The notes under the pieces are model-generated. The model was given only the letters and a program-made list of their open reading frames with translations, was not told where the DNA came from and did not search any database. A DNA stretch of 64,000 bases from Chrysogorgia sp. JL179-B06 (lineage: Eukaryota; Cnidaria; Anthozoa; Scleralcyonacea; Chrysogorgiidae), in the NCBI GenBank assembly GCA_035772405.1, contig JAYKKM010000005.1, positions 1,779,501 to 1,843,500 on the forward strand. Reading direction: 5' to 3'. Numbering within the stretch: the stretch's first letter is position 1; every line of letters starts with the position of its first letter. The translations under genes were made by a program, and so were the position numbers. This document shows, one piece after another, positions 1 through 53,200 of this stretch.

Positions 1-60
1 GCCGCTCATGTTTTAACTACCATATCTTGCAAGCAATAACAAGGCCTTCTAAAGTAATAA
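1..60. repeat. End of an interspersed repeat
   Basis: The stretch GCTCATGTTTTAACTAC near position 5 recurs at about 31667-31683, where it ends a longer repeat with Y-rich, palindromic flanks. The window therefore starts inside a repeat copy. No coding potential is visible. Confidence 0.4.
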
Positions 61-233
61 TTCAAATTTACGAGTAAGAGTAATTATTAAAGTGCACCTA
101 ACCCATAAAATTACAGTTTCGTGGTCTGTATCCACGTGCAAAGTTTCAAGTGGTTTTGTGCGACTTTGAGACTTTCTGAAATGCCGTTGGTCGTAATGAC
201 CCCTTATTCGCGTATTAAAGATGGTTACTTTAG

Positions 234-530
234 TGTATAAAGGTCTTAATGACCTAACTCCAAGCTATATTAGTAGCTGAAGCAAAACATCTAGAAGTTC
301 CTTTCACTAGATCTAGTATACACAAATTAAACACGCTTTTAGTATTAATGGTCCAAAGTTATTTGATGAACTTCCTATGTACATTCGTGAATCTAAATAT
401 TTTGCATGTTTTAAATCAGCTTCATATAGTTATTTTTATCATTCTTATGTTAGTACGATTTCATATTTATTTATTTATACCTATATAATAATTGTTTGTA
501 TGTATTGTCCTCGACCCTCGCGTAAAGAGG
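234..530 (+). pseudogene. LINE reverse transcriptase, C-terminal remnant
   Basis: Translation from about 234 gives YKGLNDLTPSYIS and, past in-frame stops, INGPKLFDELPMYIRESKYF. This is the usual C-terminal end of non-LTR (CR1/L2-like) ORF2 proteins, in which a 'yK.LNgl.PsYls' block precedes a 'GpklWN.LP..IR' block. At least three stops interrupt it. The 3' flank ends in an AATAAATA-type tail. It lies within the TTAA-flanked element. It is dead and no longer encodes a polymerase. Confidence 0.6.
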
Positions 531-642
531 ATTTGTTAAAAAACCTATTGAGGCTATCGAGCATAAATATATGTTATTTACCGGTTTGGAGGTCCGTATT
601 AGGTTTGGAGGTCCGATTTACCGGCTGCAGGCCGAGGGACGT

Positions 643-972
643 TTTTGAGACCAAGGGAAATATTTCTCAATACGGACCGACCAAAACGGTAAATTATTTA
701 TTTATTTTTCCTTAATATCCTGGCTTGTTTTTTTTGGTCGTCATCAGCATTTTCTTCGTCAAAGGAAATTGAGAGTAAGCCTCTATCGGATAAAAAAAAC
801 ACTTATATATAGGTCTTTCAATATGTTCAATCTCGTTTGAGTTCATTTTCAAATGTTTTAGAATATTTTACGGCTTATAAAAGGCATTTAAAACTGAAAT
901 TATGTCGAGCGGTCCGTATGGGCTCGTTAGCCAATCAGAAAGCAGGATTTGGTAGAATACGGACCGGGAAAA
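643..972 (+). repeat. Interspersed repeat with CGGTCCGTAT ends, copy A
   Basis: The block from TTTGAGACCAAGGGAAATAT to ATACGGACCGGGAAAAA recurs in reverse orientation at about 48572-48927. Both ends carry inverted ATACGGACCG or CGGTCCGTAT motifs, suggesting a short non-autonomous DNA element. Copies differ by scattered substitutions and indels. No gene is visible. Confidence 0.6.
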
Positions 973-1199
973 AATAAATAAAGTTATTATTATTATTATT
1001 AAGAACAAAAAGCAATCATTTTTTAGGTGCACTTTAAAGATTTGAGAAGTAATGGTTCACATGCGAGTAAGTGTTCTTGCTCTCTGTATTTGATAAATCG
1101 GTGAGGTAAATGTATTCATATTGATTTCTGAATACTGTGTTCTTTTGTTTATATAAAAGTATTGCAACAAGTTTACAAGCTAGCATCCCTTTAGGCTTG

Positions 1200-1305
1200 C
1201 ATGAATGAAAAAACTGGATCAAACTGATATCGAACCCTGGCTCGTAACCACGCTTATACAATTGTGTCCTTGCGTTTAATAACCTAGCAGCTCCCAGGTT
1301 GAAAT
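1200..1305 (-). repeat. Possible tRNA-derived SINE head
   Basis: On the minus strand a block GGGAGCTGCTAGG..., read toward lower coordinates, contains a B-box-like CAGGGTTCGATATC and a weak A-box-like GCTAGGTTATTAAACGC about 45 bases upstream. This resembles a degraded tRNA-derived pol III promoter. The cloverleaf is not convincing, so I do not call a tRNA gene. Confidence 0.3.
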
Positions 1306-1320
1306 ACAATTTAGTATTGA

Positions 1321-1493
1321 GAAATAGAAATCATTTTCTGTGTTTCCATACAGTTATAGAATAAACACGAGTGGAAGTTTGGAAGAACGAGAAATCCCTG
1401 TGGGAACACGAGTCCGTAGGGTGAGTGTTTCCACGCGATTTCCAGTTCTCCCAAATTCCACGAAGGGAATACGGAAAAAATGTTTTCTATTTC
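1321..1493. repeat. Short inverted-repeat (MITE-like) element
   Basis: GAAATAGAAATCATTTTC at 1321 is matched by the complement in the block ending TGTTTTCTATTTC at about 1493, with pairing GTTTCC/GGAAA inside. The arms are imperfect. It has no coding content and is probably a small MITE. Confidence 0.45.
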
Positions 1494-1790
1494 TTTTATA
1501 AAATTTGAAAATAGGTAAAAGGTTCATTTATTAAAATCATGAAATATAAATTCTCCTTACTTACGGAAAAATCACTGTCAGCTGTTAATCGACTGAATTG
1601 TGCGAGCAAGAGCAATTGGACGACACGAAATACATGAATGTCTTAAAAGATCAAAATTTCACATTTTTATACTTTTTAAAACCGTTTTAGCGACCTTTCG
1701 TTTGAATTAATTTCCGTGTTCTATTTAACAATTAGACAACGAGTCCGAGTTGACTATTCGCTCATAGACAACGAGGACGAGTTGTCAATT

Positions 1791-2000
1791 GTTTTAGTAG
1801 AAACAAATTAGTGGACTATTACAAATCATGCATTCTCCAAAAAAGTATCCAAAAACGCATCTGAAACCTCCCCAAAACGAGAGTTTTCTGCCATTGTTTT
1901 GAGCGCGTTTCCCAAACGTTGTCTATCACGAATAGACAACGGTTGAGTAGCCAATCAGAATGCAGCATTTGTAATAGACCATGGTCAGTTTCTACTAAAC
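1791..2000. mobile_element. 210-bp MITE, copy 1
   Basis: The ends are inverted: TTTTAGTAGAAAC at 1791 and GTTTCTACTAAA near 2000, with subterminal GGTCTATTACAAAT / ACTATTACAAATCATGC pairing. A near-identical copy lies at about 30381-30590, including the internal block CCCCAAAACGAGAGTTTTCT. Both are preceded by an ACAACGAG(G/T)(A/C)CGAGTTGTC motif. It is non-coding. No clean target duplication is visible. Confidence 0.65.
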
Positions 2001-3630
2001 AGTTTTAGTATAAATTGAAAAGTTTCTATCACAAATCCTCAATTTTCATTGGCTATCACAGAAGTTACTATCCGCTGTTAGTATAATTTCTGAGCTTAAA
2101 CGAGTTCTGATTGGGTGACTAGCCAGTAACTCTGAGACGATAGTGACTCGTAGCGCGGTGACTTATCACATCATTAGCAATCATACTTGAAAAAGTGTTT
2201 TTTTGTATACCAGACTTTATTCGTCCCAGTCCCCTCTCGGAATCATAATTTTGATGTATGGTTTCTAAAACATGACGAATTTTTTTCCAAAATGGTGACT
2301 ATATTATTATAACTAATAAATCGTCGAGAGGACTCAAAAACTTAGGATAAAGAAACTGTATATATCAGACTTCTCTCAAGATAGAACTGTCTAAGGAAGT
2401 TGTTTATCGTATAATTATTTGTATTTTACGTCTGTTTTGATCGTTAGTGTGTTTTTGAAAGCTGCCAAGCGTGAAGAAAATATCGAGCATTGGATTTACA
2501 AATTATATCTAACACATTTCAAACTGACTGTTTCAATTGGATATTCAGTTCAGGACTGAAATTATACTAAAACAATTAGTCACCTCAGTCTCAGTTATTA
2601 TCGTTATATTTACCTCGCCGATTCGCGATAATCACCTCGACTTCAGTGACAAATTGTTTCAGCCAATCAGGACACACCTTTTCAAAATGTTATTTTATAA
2701 AAAATGTTAGTATACAAAATAGACAACGTCGTCTGGTAAAAATAACTGAATTCTCAATTTAGAAACCTACAAACACTGTGCACCAATTCCAAATTTATTA
2801 ATGTACCAATATTCAATAATATATACACTTTTTTCTAATGCTAAGTGAATGTATCCAAAATTAAGAGGATTTGTTTCTATTCATCTACAATTGTGGACAA
2901 AATTCATGTGGAGGCAGCGCGTGCTTTTGCATTATTATTATTAGGAATTTTACTCGGAACCAACAAAATATGGTCTTCCCTCCCCTAGGCAATGTTGGTG
3001 AATCTACACGCGCAAAAAGCCGAGCACTTTTTGAATATCATGGAATAACACAACACTGGGGGTGGGGAAGGAACGTGTTATTTAGGCAGAAATTGGGCAA
3101 TAAAAAGAAAGTAGGTAATTAACGTTGGATGTTTTGCGTTGTCCACATAATTTTGTCCAGCATTGTAGTAACAACAATTTATGTTCTAATTAACAAAATG
3201 GGATGCAACTTAAACTGAAATAATTGATGTGCAATGAAAGTTCAAAATTTTCTTATACATTTTCTAAAAAATAGACTGTCACAAAAGTGATATTTTTTCA
3301 TTGATTCGAAAACAGTCAAGGCCATAATATTTTTAAGAATGTATTGCGTATTGCATATTGATATAAACTACAACAAAAACATTACATAATAATCCTATAG
3401 GCAATATCACTGTAAGGTTCTGCATATTGAAATATTGCTTTAAAATTATATATTGTAATATTGACCCATAACACTATTATGCTTATTATAATATCACTGT
3501 TCTATTTCTTTTGAATTAAGACGCGTCTTCAGAGGCTCGAAATACGTCCAAAGTCCATTAACTTCATTGAAAAGCTATATTTGAAAAAGAGAAAAAAGTG
3601 GAATTGAAAAACAACGAAGGTGTGTTTGAA
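2001..3630. other. No gene; repeat-derived AT-rich DNA
   Basis: Several CCAATCAGAA/TTCTGATTGG-type palindromic pieces and TTTAGTATA inverted ends (about 2003-2740) suggest decayed relatives of the neighbouring MITEs. The rest is AT-rich, with no splice-bounded exon that I can support. The conserved final ORP9 residues expected downstream of 3633 were looked for here and not found. Confidence 0.5.
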
Positions 3631-3632
3631 AA

Positions 3633-45336
<41,704 letters not shown>

Positions 45337-45706
45337 CTGTAAAAAAATAGAAAAAAGTAGAATAAGGAGGCCAAAACAAATTACAGGTAAAACATGACCA
45401 AGCAGACTTTAACAAGCTCATACAAATCACAAAATCTGATAAACATTTATTTTAAAGAATTGTCTGTTGGTGTCAAGCACATTAATTACTTGCTGTCGCC
45501 AAAGAAAGTCGTTACAAATTTCACCTGTGAGACAGACAAATTCGATATGTTGCGATACCCAAGTCGAATAACAGTTTTTTATGTGTTAACATATCATTGT
45601 TTCCACACTCAATGACAAACGAGTATTGAAAACAATACGTGTATTTTCTAACCATAATATAATGATTTAGTTAAAAAAAATGTTTTAAGCATTAACCAAT
45701 AATACA

Positions 45707-46576
45707 GGCTGTCCAAAACCGTAATTGCGTTACCGCCAGATTTCGTTGGCGAAAACAAAATCTCGTTTACGCAGATCTGTTTTTACGCCACCGTTACCGC
45801 AAGCTTTCCCGCTAACAATCCCACATATAATGATAGGATTTAAAACACTGGGTGACAACAAGAGTTTTAAAGGCCAAGATTAACGCTTAGATCCGTTTAA
45901 TGTTATAACATTCCTCAAAAACTTAATTGATCGTTAACAATTTTTATGATTTATTTTGATTTTCTTGCTTTTAGTCAAGTAGTTAAATGAAAGTCAAAGT
46001 AAAATTAAAAGCAACTATCTAACTAATTTAACCGTCCGATAAACTCAATAGCACTTACATCGAGTTCATTATTTATGAATATGATTATCCTTCTTTAACA
46101 TGCTCTACTTTAATGCCAAATATTTTTGAAAACACGCAGCTGCAAGAGTAAACACGAAACTTTGAATTAAATTGTAAATATATTGCGTTGAATACTGCTA
46201 TTTCCAGTTGACTTATTGACGTATTGGTTAATAAGACAACGCACAACCAATGCCCCAACATTTCAAATGCAAAACAAACTCAACGCGACCAGCAAACAAT
46301 ATACATAACGTTGGATTTAGCCCCTGTCCAAAGCTTACTTGATAGCGCGTAGAAAGAAATTAGAAGGTTCTGGCGAAATTAGAACGTTCTGGCGAAATAA
46401 GAACAATTGAAACAATTACAAAAATGTCTGGAGGAAAGACATCATGAAAAAAGCGTTTGTTTTAATATTTCACATTTTTTGGTTCTTGGGTAACGATATT
46501 TCCTTCTGGGGTAACGCGATAACTTTTGATGTTTGCGATAACGCGCGTTTCGTTACCGCAATTTTTGACAGCCTGC
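45707..46576. mobile_element. 870-bp element with CAGGCTGTC ends
   Basis: CAGGCTGTCCAAAACCGTAA (45707) is mirrored by GTTACCGCAATTTTTGACAGCCTG ending about 46576. GCGTTACCGC / GCGATAACGC motifs are repeated near both ends. Flanks CAATAATA and CAATTTAA agree at six of eight positions, which would suit a decayed 8-bp hAT-type duplication, though this is weak. No transposase is present. Confidence 0.6.
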
Positions 46577-48570
46577 AATTTAACCTTTTTAGATATTTCA
46601 ACAAAAGCACTTTAATGCACTTTAAGTGCCAATATAAGATCTTTTACAGTTAATTTTATTTTATATTGTTGGGTTTGGTATTACGGGGATTTGTACTTAG
46701 TTTGTACTCGTTATGTGTTCTATACGTGATTGCGTATTTGACGTGTGTATGTATATATAAAGTTTTAAAGTGGCTCCCTACAGTTCGAGGGCTTTTAAGC
46801 TGCACCTACAAATATGCCTTATATATGCAAGCAGATTTGATGGAAGCACCCATTGACATTATTTTATACTAATATGTGTATAACCAAACATGGCACAAAA
46901 GAGTAACAAAAGCATAATGTGTTACCATGGCAACTGTGGGCTTTTATAATTTTCAAAAATATCACATTTATATACCATTTTGACTTATATTTCGGTAATA
47001 AGCCTGCCTGGTGACCCCCACATTTTTTGCGCTAATGTTAGATTATTTATGGTTTGGAAACTCCATGTGAAAACTAAAAAAATTCTGTAGCGAGGTTCTC
47101 GCTCTATAAAAATCGCTGTTTTCTTTATTTTGGTTCTACAGAATTTTCTTAAATTTCTTCAACAAAACCTCCGTGTATTACTCTATTGCTCTGCCAAATT
47201 TTAGGATATGTTACCAGGCGTTTTGGCAAATGCCGTTGCAATTAACATATGGGAAGGCTACGCGGTCAGAATACTTTGGAGACCCCACAAGATCAAAGGT
47301 TTGTCATGCGCGTGCATAAAATTGCAGGCGCAGTTTGGAAAACACGCGTATTCCACGCAATTGAAGTTGTTTCAATGCTTGAAGCTTCACTTTATGGAAA
47401 TCAGAAATGCATATGTTTTTGTTTGGACGTACAACTGTAATAGCCATCTAGAAATTACTTTACGTGGTAAAGACAAAAGAAGAGGCTTATCTATCTTTTC
47501 TTCATGAATTATGTAGTTTGATTTAAGATAATTGAACGATATTTCCTAGTATTTTTTTGTTCTTCGTGACTCGTACTCGGCTTTCATATTGGACGGCTTG
47601 TTGTTGGCACCATGGACAACTCCTGGTTCTCCAAATTTATTGTACAAAGTCAACAGATCGTCGTACGAAAGACAGCAGCAAGTGTTTAGGCCATACCCTG
47701 AGTTAGAGGACTATTACTATCCTTTGGACGATAAAGATTACCAACAAATGTTTGAAGTAAATTATGGCGCTTGTCGAGATAGTTCATATGTCCAGCCGCG
47801 TTAAGCTTATTTCCCCAAAAAACTCCGAATAAACAAGCCACAAATCCCAGAAAATGTGGTGTTTTTGATGCCGAGTTTTCACAGTCGCTGACCAATGGTT
47901 CTTTCCGCCGGTAGGATTCGCAGTTTGAGAGTTGTCTCACAAAGGGGTTTGGTTGCAATTGGGACGAAAGTTCTGTTCCTTACTCCTGTCACACTTATAT
48001 TATTATTTCTATTATTCTTATCTTCTCCCACTTTACTGTAACTTGTAAGTCCTTCTTGTAATATGTTTAAGTGACAAATTTATTAAACTAAACCAAACTA
48101 AACAAATGAACTCATGTCATAATTGACTTTTAACCCATTGTTTATTTTAGTAATTTTTTAAAAATAAATGAATCCGCGAAAATTTGTTTTTATAAAGCGA
48201 AATAAACTTGGAAATGCAGCCATTTTTGATTGCTTTATAGTCTGTTTACTTTTTGCGTGGACTTTACACGCAAATTTCTCGCGTTCGTGATTTTATACAC
48301 GAATCACGCACGTTGCGAGATTAGATACCAGACCCCTATGATTTAAAGGGCAGGGAGCCACCTTAAGTCAAGGAGCTTGTGGTTTTGTATTAAACCCAGT
48401 TTTTCAACGCCACGCCCTAAGTTAATAAACTTTACACAGTATCTCAATGATATGAATCTGATGTTCTTTTAGCAATTTTATGTTCTCGTCCGCTGCACTC
48501 ACTTGTGTCACTCGATATAAAATCCATATACATGTACCTTCTTACCTCTACATAATATCCCCTTTTTATT
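46577..48570. other. No recognised gene
   Basis: Two plus-strand open stretches (47208-47507 and 47589-47804, the latter Tyr/Asp-rich) have no family resemblance, splice context or repeats that would support a gene call. TTAAACTAAACCAAACTAAAC at 48083 resembles the SINE tail at 10300. An ORP9 N-terminal exon was looked for here and not found. Confidence 0.4.
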
Positions 48571-48571
48571 T

Positions 48572-48927
48572 TTCCGGTCCGTATCCTACCAAATCCTGCT
48601 TTCTGATTGGCTAACGAGCGGTCCGTATGAGCCCATACGGACCGCTTGACATAATTTCAGTTTTAAATGCGTTTTATAAGCCGTAAAATATTCTAAAAAC
48701 ATTTGAAAGTGAACTCAAACGAGATTGAACGTACCCGAAAAAATTTACCCGAAAAGAGACTTAATTCTCAATTTCCTTTGACGAAGGTAAAATTACAGAC
48801 TTTCCTTTTTTGCCCACTGACTAGAAATACTGATGACGACCAAAATAACCAGCCAGGATATTAAGGGAAAAAATGATGAATTATTTACCGTTTTGGTCGG
48901 TCCGTATTGAGAAATATTTCCCTTGGT
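48572..48927 (-). repeat. CGGTCCGTAT-ended repeat, copy B
   Basis: Reverse-oriented partner of 643-972, with shared blocks TTTGAGACCAAGGGAAATAT, AGCCAGGATATTAAGG-like and CTTTCTGATTGGCTAACGAG. Differences show both copies are old. Confidence 0.6.
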
Positions 48928-48938
48928 CTCAAACAGTG

Positions 48939-49640
48939 GCGTAGCTACACCCGGGCCTACACGGGCCTGTGCCCGGGTGAAACCTGCGTGTGCCCGGGTG
49001 AAACTAGCTCGTTAGGCAAAGTAATTAAAGTATAGAGTGTAGCCAGGAAGATTACGTATACGTTTACTGTTTACAAAAAGACAAAGTATTAGTTTAATTC
49101 CCACATAAACGTTAAATATTTCCCTAAAAATGACGGTTTTCGCGTGAAAATTGAAATTCATCGAGTGCCATCGGTGGTTTCCATATGTGTCAGTGTGCGC
49201 TGATGAGTAAAATGTTGAAGCGCAATGGCAACAAGGCAGTTGTCGTTGTTTTTCACTGGTTTTTATTTATCTCTTTTGTTGTTAAAACTGCCCCCAAAAT
49301 TTCCGTGGCTTAAAAAATCAAAATTTTCCGGGGGTGCATGTTCACACCGTAGAGGTCTCTCGCATGTTTGGCGCTCTGAACTGCCACTACCACAGCCCTG
49401 TGACTGTAATAACAAAAAACCCACCAGAGAATGTTAAGACAGTAGTATAGTAAGTGGGGCTGCGGGCCCAGCGACGTCAAACGTGAATATAAACACCAAA
49501 ACATCACCAAATTTGTGTCGAGCCACAATTCGGCAATGTTTTGGTACTCACGTTTTATAATCGACGTTGGTGAGCTCACAGCGTCAGTCTCTACGCTATT
49601 ATGGTGATCGTTAGTCAATCTAAACACCCCTCCCACGTTT
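48939..49640. other. hAT-like terminal sequence, otherwise unassigned
   Basis: CAGTGGCGTAGCTACACCCG at 48939 is a common outer end of hAT-type elements and follows copy B directly. TGTGCCCGGGTGAAAC is duplicated at about 48970 and 48990. No matching far end or transposase was identified before the Polinton. Confidence 0.3.
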
Positions 49641-49682
49641 TCTACTCAGTTGATGCCAAATATTAAAAAAATCACAACTTTC

Positions 49683-49945
49683 GCTAAACTTTACGCTACT
49701 TTAGCCATATTTAAAAAAATAGTCGTTTCAACATTTTCACAAGTTTGTCAAATCATATTTAGAAAATAGTCGTTTCAGCATTTTCACAAATTTGTCAAAC
49801 CACATTTAAAAAATAGAGAGCGCCGTTTCAATATTTTCACAAATTTGTCAAATCACATTTTCGCAAATTTGTCAAATCACATTTAAAAAATAGAAAGTGT
49901 CGTTTCAATATTTTCACAAATTTGTCAAATCACATTTTTACAAAT
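49683..49945. repeat. Tandem repeats in the Polinton's presumed left end
   Basis: CGTTTCAATATTTTCACAAA, TTTGTCAAATCACATTT and AAAAAATAG units recur about five times with variations (spacing roughly 45-70 bp). Polinton terminal repeats often carry such subterminal arrays. A second copy would be expected inverted at the far end. Confidence 0.7.
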
Positions 49946-50028
49946 TTATGTATCGTAAAAGTGTCTCACGCGTGATAAAATTGCCACCTGTTATGCAAAT
50001 TAGGTTATTGCCACCTGTTAATAATAGA

Positions 50029-50262
50029 TTAGTCCGTTTGTTCACTATTTTCAGCGTTTGTCGCCTCTTTTCTAAAATGGTGATCGTACACATATTTCGA
50101 CGTTGTGATTCCTCCCGACAACAAACCCAAGAAAGGCACGTACGGCGTCACAATCGCGACAATGCTCTCAACGTCTTTCTTTAGTAACGGATCTTTTTGT
50201 AGTTCGTCGTTTAGTTCGTCGGGGTTCTCGCTACAACGTTTTTGTGACCATACGCATAGGAG
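50029..50262 (-). other. ATG-less open frame overlapping the PolB stop
   Basis: In the -1 frame relative to PolB, 77 codons are open from 50262 to a TAA at 50029. They encode an acidic start (ENPDELNDELQKD), a hydrophobic stretch (IVAIVTPYVPFLGLL) and a charged end, which looks like real protein. There is no ATG. PolB has CAC AAA AAC GTT at about 50234-50246, an A-rich site where a -1 slip would enter this frame. Alternatives are splicing, a non-ATG start, or an indel in the assembly. Confidence 0.4.
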
Positions 50263-53200
50263 TCAATACCATTTTCTAAAAGGTATCGTTTATCGTCGAA
50301 GCAGGATAGCGATACTTTATTAATTTCATAGCTACCAAGCTGATGTTTGACACTTCTAATGGTCTTCATTGTGTGTCGCAATTGTTTCTGCTCTAGTAGC
50401 ACACTTTTGTAATCTTCGTGTCTGATCACTTTTTTAATTATATTCTTTCTAATACCTTTAGCAGTTTTCCCACCACCCCCATCCTCTTTCAAATAGCTAT
50501 ACATTTTACTGCGCAACCCGACGAACTCAATAATTGGTGTTCCAGCGCACTCGTCCTTCATCTTGCCAATGACTTTCTTGTTCTCTTTGAAAGCGAATGG
50601 GTTGTCTGCAGGGTAATCGCTATTGTCAAACTTTTCGCGCTCCTCCATGAAGTCAGAGTAGACGTCGCCAGTTTTGATTGAGTACAACAGACTGTCAGTG
50701 TCGGTGAAGTGTAGTCTGCAGGTGTCGCTAGAGTACTTTTTCATGATATAGTTGTAGTGGAAGTCATACATCAGCGTTTTGCTCAAGTCTAGTATGCACA
50801 TACCCACGTATGCGGGTCTATTTAATGTCAGCGTTTCTTTGACTTTGTGGACAGCGACTAAGTTCTCGCTAAATATTTTGCAAGACACAAACGTAGGCTT
50901 TGAGACAAGCTTTTCTAACTTTTTCTCGGTGGTCACTAATCTTACGTCCACACGCTTCCTCAAATTTTCCATCGTTTTTCCGAACACACTATTATTCATC
51001 AACTTGAAGAAGTCCTTCTCAAAAGCGTTCTTAGCCGCAGTTCTTTTGACTGTGTTAAAGTCGATGTACTTGCCCAACCACTTGGATTGGTCAAACTGTA
51101 GGACCCTATGAATCTTATTGATTTTTAATCCAAGATCCACATACAACTGCAGATTTCCATAGTGACACACATACTTTTTTTTGTCCATCAAATTAGTCAC
51201 CAGCTTTTTCACGCCGCCAACACTCACATTAAACTTATTTTTGATTTTCGTGCAGTACTCTGACAACATGTCGACAGTTATCTCCATCTTCTCGGGAGCC
51301 ACCGGGTAATCGTTGTGTAGGTCATGCAAATGGGCTGGATACTCCAAGTCAACTTCAAGCAGCAGGCCCTTTTCACTACCGTCGTGATAGTCGTGTAGAT
51401 TAACCTTTTTTATTTCTTTCTCAGTCAACCACTTGAAGCCACCTGTAGGTAGACTTCGACTCATTGCCCACCCATATAAATTGTTGGCGTCAAGGTACAT
51501 CAAATACTTCGACTCTTGCGCTTTATCGTACCCCTTCATGTATTTATTATTCGCCACACCATGTCTGTTGCATATGTAGCTCACACCACCACGCATACCT
51601 AATTCTACGAACTGGAACATGTCGATGTCGGACAATAACTCGAGTTCTACTCCAGTCATCTTTAACATGGCATCCCAAGCCAATCCGGGCGATGTGAAAT
51701 AATGGCAAGGGTCTAATTTATACTCGCGATGGCATGTCTTTCTAAAGTTCTCAAAAACGTCGGCGAGCAAGAGCACATCGCTTTTCAAATACAGGTCGTG
51801 ATACTCACCCATACTTTCAACGTCGAAGTAGTCCCACACATCGATGGCGCGCTCGTGCATCTCTTCCGTGATGTGCTCATCGTTCAGAACGCTGTAGAAA
51901 TCTTTTTTGGAGGGTAGCTCGCGCTCGTCGAATTTTTCAAAGGAGTCCATGTAATCATAGGGATAGACCCCCTTTCTTGTCATAAGTGCCAACCCTGTTT
52001 CACGAAACACTTCTGACGTGTATTTGAAAGCGTCCCTTGGTAGGTTCTTCACCAAGTTGTCTAGACCACTACCCATGAACTGAAAGCTGTCCAAGAATAC
52101 CAAGTTTTTTCCAAGCATGAACGCCATGTACTTCTCCATGTTGTTCGGTATTACGTTTATGTCTTGACCAAACTTGCCAATCTCCTGCATAATGAAATGG
52201 CTATCGTAACCACGTAAGTTATGAAAGATCACAGGAATTTTGTCAGTCAACTTAAAGTTCACATTACAGTCACGATGTGCAGACCCTCTGTACTTACCTG
52301 ACACATGACAGTGGTCTCTAACTCTAACGTCAGCGCTGGTGTACTCAACGCTACAAATATGACAACTTTTAGCCTCGTCAAAGTTCTTCTTATCGGTATC
52401 AGTTAGTATCATTTCTTTGTTAAAGTGACTCTCAGATGTTTCTTTACAATATTCAACAATTTCTAACATCTCCCCGATGAACTTGTTGACTGCATTTTCA
52501 CCGCGATACACTTTTACTGGCTTACTATACTCATTGTCATAGCAACAAACTAGTTTATACCCATAACCGCAGTCAACGTGTCTCTGGTAAGCATTTGTGT
52601 AGCTACACTCGCTTGACAGCTTTTTTGTGTGCACCTTCTGTGTGATAGCCTCAAAGTCTGCATACACCACAAATGGTACGTTTAGCTGCCTACTAAAATT
52701 CTCGTATTTCACTTTCGCACCTTTTTGCGGCATTTTAATAGCTTGCTTCCCATTGATGACCAAACATACTTCAACATGACTTTCAAGCACGTCCGCTCGA
52801 CTAAAACATTGCAAACAATACCTGCAAAAGTGCTTTCTCGCCTTATGCTCTGTTTGGCGGTACATGAATTTGTTAAAATCGCGAATGTACACATAATGCT
52901 TGTTGCCCACGTCGTTAGTTATCAACAATAGGTCCATATGGTCAGGACACGCCTCCTTAGAAACGTGCACAGGGAATGGCTGCTTATTTTCGTACCCAAA
53001 AACATTTATGCTAATATCGTTTGCCTTTTCGATCTTGTTGTAGTCTTTGACTGATACTGGGAAGTCAATTCCGTCATAATTCAGCTCACCGACGTGCCTA
53101 GCGTACTTCGACGTTCTATCGGAGTGTTTTCCAACAGGAAACTTATGCGCAAGGTGACACCATCTAAAGCACTCGTTGTCATCATCGTTATTTACATTTA

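Larger units (their letters stand above)
87..1037. mobile_element. TTAA-flanked inverted-repeat element, about 940 bp
   Basis: TTAA at 87-90 is followed by AGTGCACCTA, and the complement TAGGTGCACT at about 1024-1033 is followed by TTAA at 1034-1037. This is the arrangement of a non-autonomous element with a TTAA target duplication, as in piggyBac or Kolobok. It carries a LINE 3' fragment and a second repeat inside, so it is composite or a nesting site. Three other elements in the window start with the same TTAAAGTGC-type end. No transposase is encoded. Confidence 0.5.

Noticed and set aside
47208..47804. Two plus-strand frames between repeats
   Set aside because: No recognisable domain or gene context; they may be decayed repeat.
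48939..48958. CAGTGGCGTAGC as a complete hAT element
   Set aside because: Only one end is visible; no partner terminus or transposase could be placed.
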